Both the position numbers and the translations under genes were made by a program. From contig JARWKL010000006.1 of assembly GCA_029961685.1 (NCBI GenBank), positions 17,795,276 to 17,859,275 of the forward strand: a stretch of DNA of 64,000 nucleotides, written 5' to 3'. The notes under the pieces are model-generated. The model saw nothing but the letters and a program-made list of their open reading frames with translations. It was not told the origin of the DNA and searched no databases. Source of the DNA: Aristolochia californica. Taxonomy: Eukaryota > Streptophyta > Magnoliopsida > Piperales > Aristolochiaceae. Each line of letters begins with the position of its first letter. The first letter of the stretch is position 1. Below are positions 61,001 to 64,000 of the stretch, piece by piece.

Positions 61001-62640
61001 AAACATGTTGAAGGTGCAAATGACCTTATGATCTAAAAATTTTGAGTAGAAAAAATTAAATTCTCAACTTAATGTGCGGTGGGAAATTTACCAGAGCCAA
61101 ACAACCCACTTTTTGCCTATTTAACAATAAACGGACCTAACAACCATAGATCATCATAATTTTTTTGATCGATTAGTAATGTGTAACGGCTATAATTTCT
61201 CTTAGAAATGACTTATGGTTTGAGAGTCAACACTCACTTAAAAATGCCTCGCCCCCCCTTTTTCGATGACTGCAAAACCTAATATATAAAAAACTAAAAG
61301 AGTTTAGGACCCTTAAAAATCACAGATACTTTTTGGAATTATCTTCTCTCAGTATTTATGCATTTCCATTTTGGATGTTCAATTTTTTATCAATTCCAAA
61401 CTTGAGCTTTCACTGTCCTGTTTTTCTCGTAAACAAAAAGATAAGGCAAATAGATCACAACAAAATTAAAATTTTAGAGTTTATGTAATGGAAATAAATT
61501 AAAAACTGTAATATTTGTAAGTTAAGAAAATTGTTTCACACGCCAAAAATCAACATCAAAGTTTTGCTATCCATGTTTTTGAAATTCCACTAGTACAACA
61601 ACTAAAAGCTCGGTGGAATTTTATAAGAAACAAATTTCTAATTGATCCTAACATGTTTTAAATGTGGGTATGCATGCCTGAAACATGTTGAAGATGCAAA
61701 TGACCTAATGATCATAAAATTTCAAGGAGTAGAAAAACTTAAATTCTCTCGTTAACTAGCGGTGGGATATTTACTAGGGCCAAACAACCCACTTTTTGCC
61801 TATTTTGCAATAAAAGGACCTAACAATCATAGATCATCGTAAATGTTTTGATTGATTAATGATATGTAACGGATAAATTTTTTTATAGAAATGACTTATA
61901 GTTTGGGAGTCAACACTCTGTTAAAAATGCCACGCCCCCCCTTTTTCGATGATTGCAAAATCTAAAATATAAAAAGAAAGAGTTTAAAATCCTTAAAAAT
62001 CACAAATACTTTTTGGAATTTTCTCTCTCAACATTTGTGCATTTCTATTTTGGATGTTCAATTTTTTTTCAAGTCCAAACTTTAGTTTTCACTCTCCCAT
62101 TTTTCTCGTAAACAAAAAGATAAGAAAAATATATCACAACAAAATGAAAATTTAAGAGTTTATGTATGCAAAAAATTGAAAATTATAATAAATGTAAGTG
62201 AAGAAAATTATTTCACTCACTAAAAAGGAACACCAAAGTTTTTTTATCCATGTTTGGGAAATTTCACTTGTACAACCCCTAATTACTTAGTGGAAATTTA
62301 TAAATAAGAGATTTCTAATTGATCCTAACATGTTTTAAATGTGGATATGCATGCCTAAAACATGTTGAAGGTGCAAATGACCTTATGATCTAAAAATTTT
62401 GAGTAGAAAAAATTAAATTCTCAACTTAATGTGCGGTGGGAAATTTACCAGAGCCAAACAACCCACTTTTTGCCTATTTAACAATAAACGGACCTAACAA
62501 CCATAGATCATCATAATTTTTTTGATCGATTAGTAATGTGTAACGGCTATAATTTCTCTTAGAAATGACTCATGGTTTGGGAGTCAACACTCACTTAAAA
62601 ATGCTTCGCCCCCCTTTTTCGATGACTGCAAAACCTAATA
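58021..62640 (+). repeat. Two-monomer higher-order repeat, 1,357 bp, about 3.4 copies
   Basis: A 1,357-bp dimer is repeated in tandem: the marker TAGGACCCTTAAAAATC occurs at 58591, 59948 and 61305, exactly 1,357 bp apart each time. Copies run roughly 58021-59377, 59378-60734, 60735-62091 and a partial 62092-62640. Most of the length is nearly identical between copies. One part is not uniform: at the first dyads copies 1 and 2 read GATTCTAACATG and GGATATCCATGCC, whereas copies 3 and 4 read GATCCTAACATG and GGATATGCATGCC. This is the youngest visible amplification in segment 3. Confidence 0.94.
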
Positions 62641-64000
62641 TATAAAAAACTAAAAGAGTTGACGATCCTTAAACATCACAAATTTCTCTCAGCATTTTTG
62701 CATTTTCATTTTGGATGATAAATTTGCTTTCAAATCCAAATTTGAGTTTTCACTCTCCCATTTTTTTCGTAAACAAAAAGATAAGGCAAGTAGACCACTA
62801 CAAAATAAAAATTTTAGAATTTATGTTTGCAAAAAATTGAAAACTATAATAAATGTAAGTGAAGAAAATTATTTCCAGATTTAAATTTGAACGCCAAAGT
62901 TTTGTTATCCATGTTCGGGAAATTCGACTAGTACAACCCGTAAAAGCTTGGTGGAATTTTATAAGAAAGATATTTCTAATTGATCCTAACATGTTTTAAA
63001 TGTGGATATGCATGCTTGAAATATGTTGAAGATGCAAATGACCTAATGATCCAAAATTTTCAAGGAGTAGAAAAAATTAAATTCTCAAGTTAAAGAACGG
63101 TGGGATATTAACCAGATCCAAAGAACACACTTTTTGCCTATTTTACAATTAATGGACCTTCCAATCATAGATCATCTAAAATGTTTTGATCGATTAATGA
63201 TGTGTAATGACTATAATGTTTGTTAGTAATGACTTATGGTTTGAGAGTCAACACTCAGTTAAAAATGCCTCGCCCCCCCTTTTCTGAATATTTCAAAACC
63301 TAATATATAAAAAACTAAAAGAGTATACGATCCTTAAAAATCACAGATACTTTTTGGAATTATCTTCTCTCAGCATTTGTGCATTTCCATTTCGGATGTT
63401 CAATTTTTTATCAATTCCAAACTTGAGGTTTCACTCTCCCGTTTTTCTCATAAACAAAAAGATAACGCAAATAGATCACAACAAAATTAAAATTTTAGAG
63501 TTTATGTATGCAAATAAATTTTAAACTATCATATTTGTAAGTTAAGAAAATTGTGTCACACACTAAAAATGAACACCAAAGTTTTGCTATCCATGGTTGG
63601 GAAATTCCACTAGTACAACCCCTAAAAGCTTGGTGGAATTTTATAAGAAAGAGATTTCTAATTGATCCTAACATGTTTTAAATGTGGATATGCATGCCTG
63701 AAACATGTTGAAGATGCAAATGACCTAATGATCAAACAATTTCAAGGAGTAGAAAAAATTAAATTCTCTCGTTAACTAGTGGTGGGATATTTACCAGAGC
63801 GAAACAACCCACTTTTTGCCTATTTTACAATAAAAGGATGTAACAATCATAGATCATCGTAAATGTATTGATCGATTAATGATGTGTAACAGCTACAAAT
63901 TTTGATAGAAATGACTTATGGTTTGGGAGTCAACACTCAATTAAAATTGCCACGCCCCCCCTTTTTCGATGATTGCAAAACCTCATATATAAAAAACAAA

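Larger units (their letters stand above)
33974..64000 (+). repeat. Satellite DNA array, ~680-bp monomer, segment 3
   Basis: The satellite resumes directly after the copia element, in phase with the monomer it interrupted, and runs to the window end. Landmark positions: 34158, 34912, 35592, 36271, 36923, 37618, 38293, 38972, 40202, 40883, 41564, 42244, 42925, 43606, 44280, 44961, 45652, 46346, 47048, 47738, 48084, 48768, 49365, 50046, 50717, 51390, 52060, 52739, 53420, 54521, 55164, 55846, 56522, 57198, 57880, 58488, 59172, 59845, 60528, 61202, 61885, 62559, 63223, 63905. Irregular intervals mark truncated monomers near 39566 (landmark lost), 47889, 48890, 53918, 54675 and 57981. The array is cut by the end of the window, so its full length is unknown. 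Confidence 0.97.

Noticed and set aside
39775..62992. Recurring minus-strand frames starting MLGSIRNLF-like
   Set aside because: They are the antisense of the same monomer stretch and overlap the plus-strand frames; no sign of selection can be judged by eye.
1..64000. CRISPR-like regular repeats
   Set aside because: The repeated unit is a whole 680-bp monomer without unique spacers, in plant DNA.
1..64000. Telomere-type TTTAGGG arrays or 5S/45S rDNA
   Set aside because: No run of the telomere heptamer and no rRNA-like sequence was seen on either strand.

Overview
This window is plant nuclear heterochromatin, probably from a eudicot; I cannot name the species. About 57.6 kb of the 64 kb is a single AT-rich satellite DNA family. 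Its monomer is about 680 bp and is arranged head-to-tail in one orientation from the first base to the last. I counted 85 occurrences of one monomer landmark (a TTAGAAATGAC-like motif). No host protein-coding gene, tRNA or rRNA is supported. The plant assignment rests on a Ty1/copia retrotransposon with the usual plant primer-binding site (complementary to initiator tRNA-Met) and plant-copia-like proteins.

Layout: 1-16026 satellite; 16027-16639 a GC-rich foreign fragment of about 613 bp, probably part of an LTR or a promoter, that replaces about 1.65 kb of satellite; 16640-28219 satellite; 28220-33973 a full-length but decayed Ty1/copia element on the minus strand (5,754 bp, two LTRs, a 5-bp AAATG target-site duplication, PBS, polypurine tract, gag-PR-INT-RT-RNaseH broken by frameshifts and stops); 33974-64000 satellite.

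The array has layered internal structure. A block of roughly 13 monomers is present twice in tandem (about 7.5-17.9 kb and 17.9-26.1 kb). The first copy carries extra tandem duplications of 3 monomers (2,031 bp) and 1 monomer (679 bp); the second carries a 28-bp triplication. Near the right end a two-monomer unit of 1,357 bp is repeated about 3.4 times. Other duplications at offsets of about 1.35, 3.4 and 9.8 kb are visible. This is the pattern expected from repeated unequal exchange. Truncated monomers, microhomology junctions and small out-of-place patches show further rearrangement.

Within a monomer the recurring structural elements are: a C-tract of very variable length (4 to 39 C) at a fixed place; a TATATAAA-like element about 30 bp after it; a poly-T tract; and, most notably, two perfect dyads of identical geometry (9-bp arm, 22-bp loop, 9-bp arm) separated by 28 bp. 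The array could be centromeric or pericentromeric, but the sequence alone does not show that.
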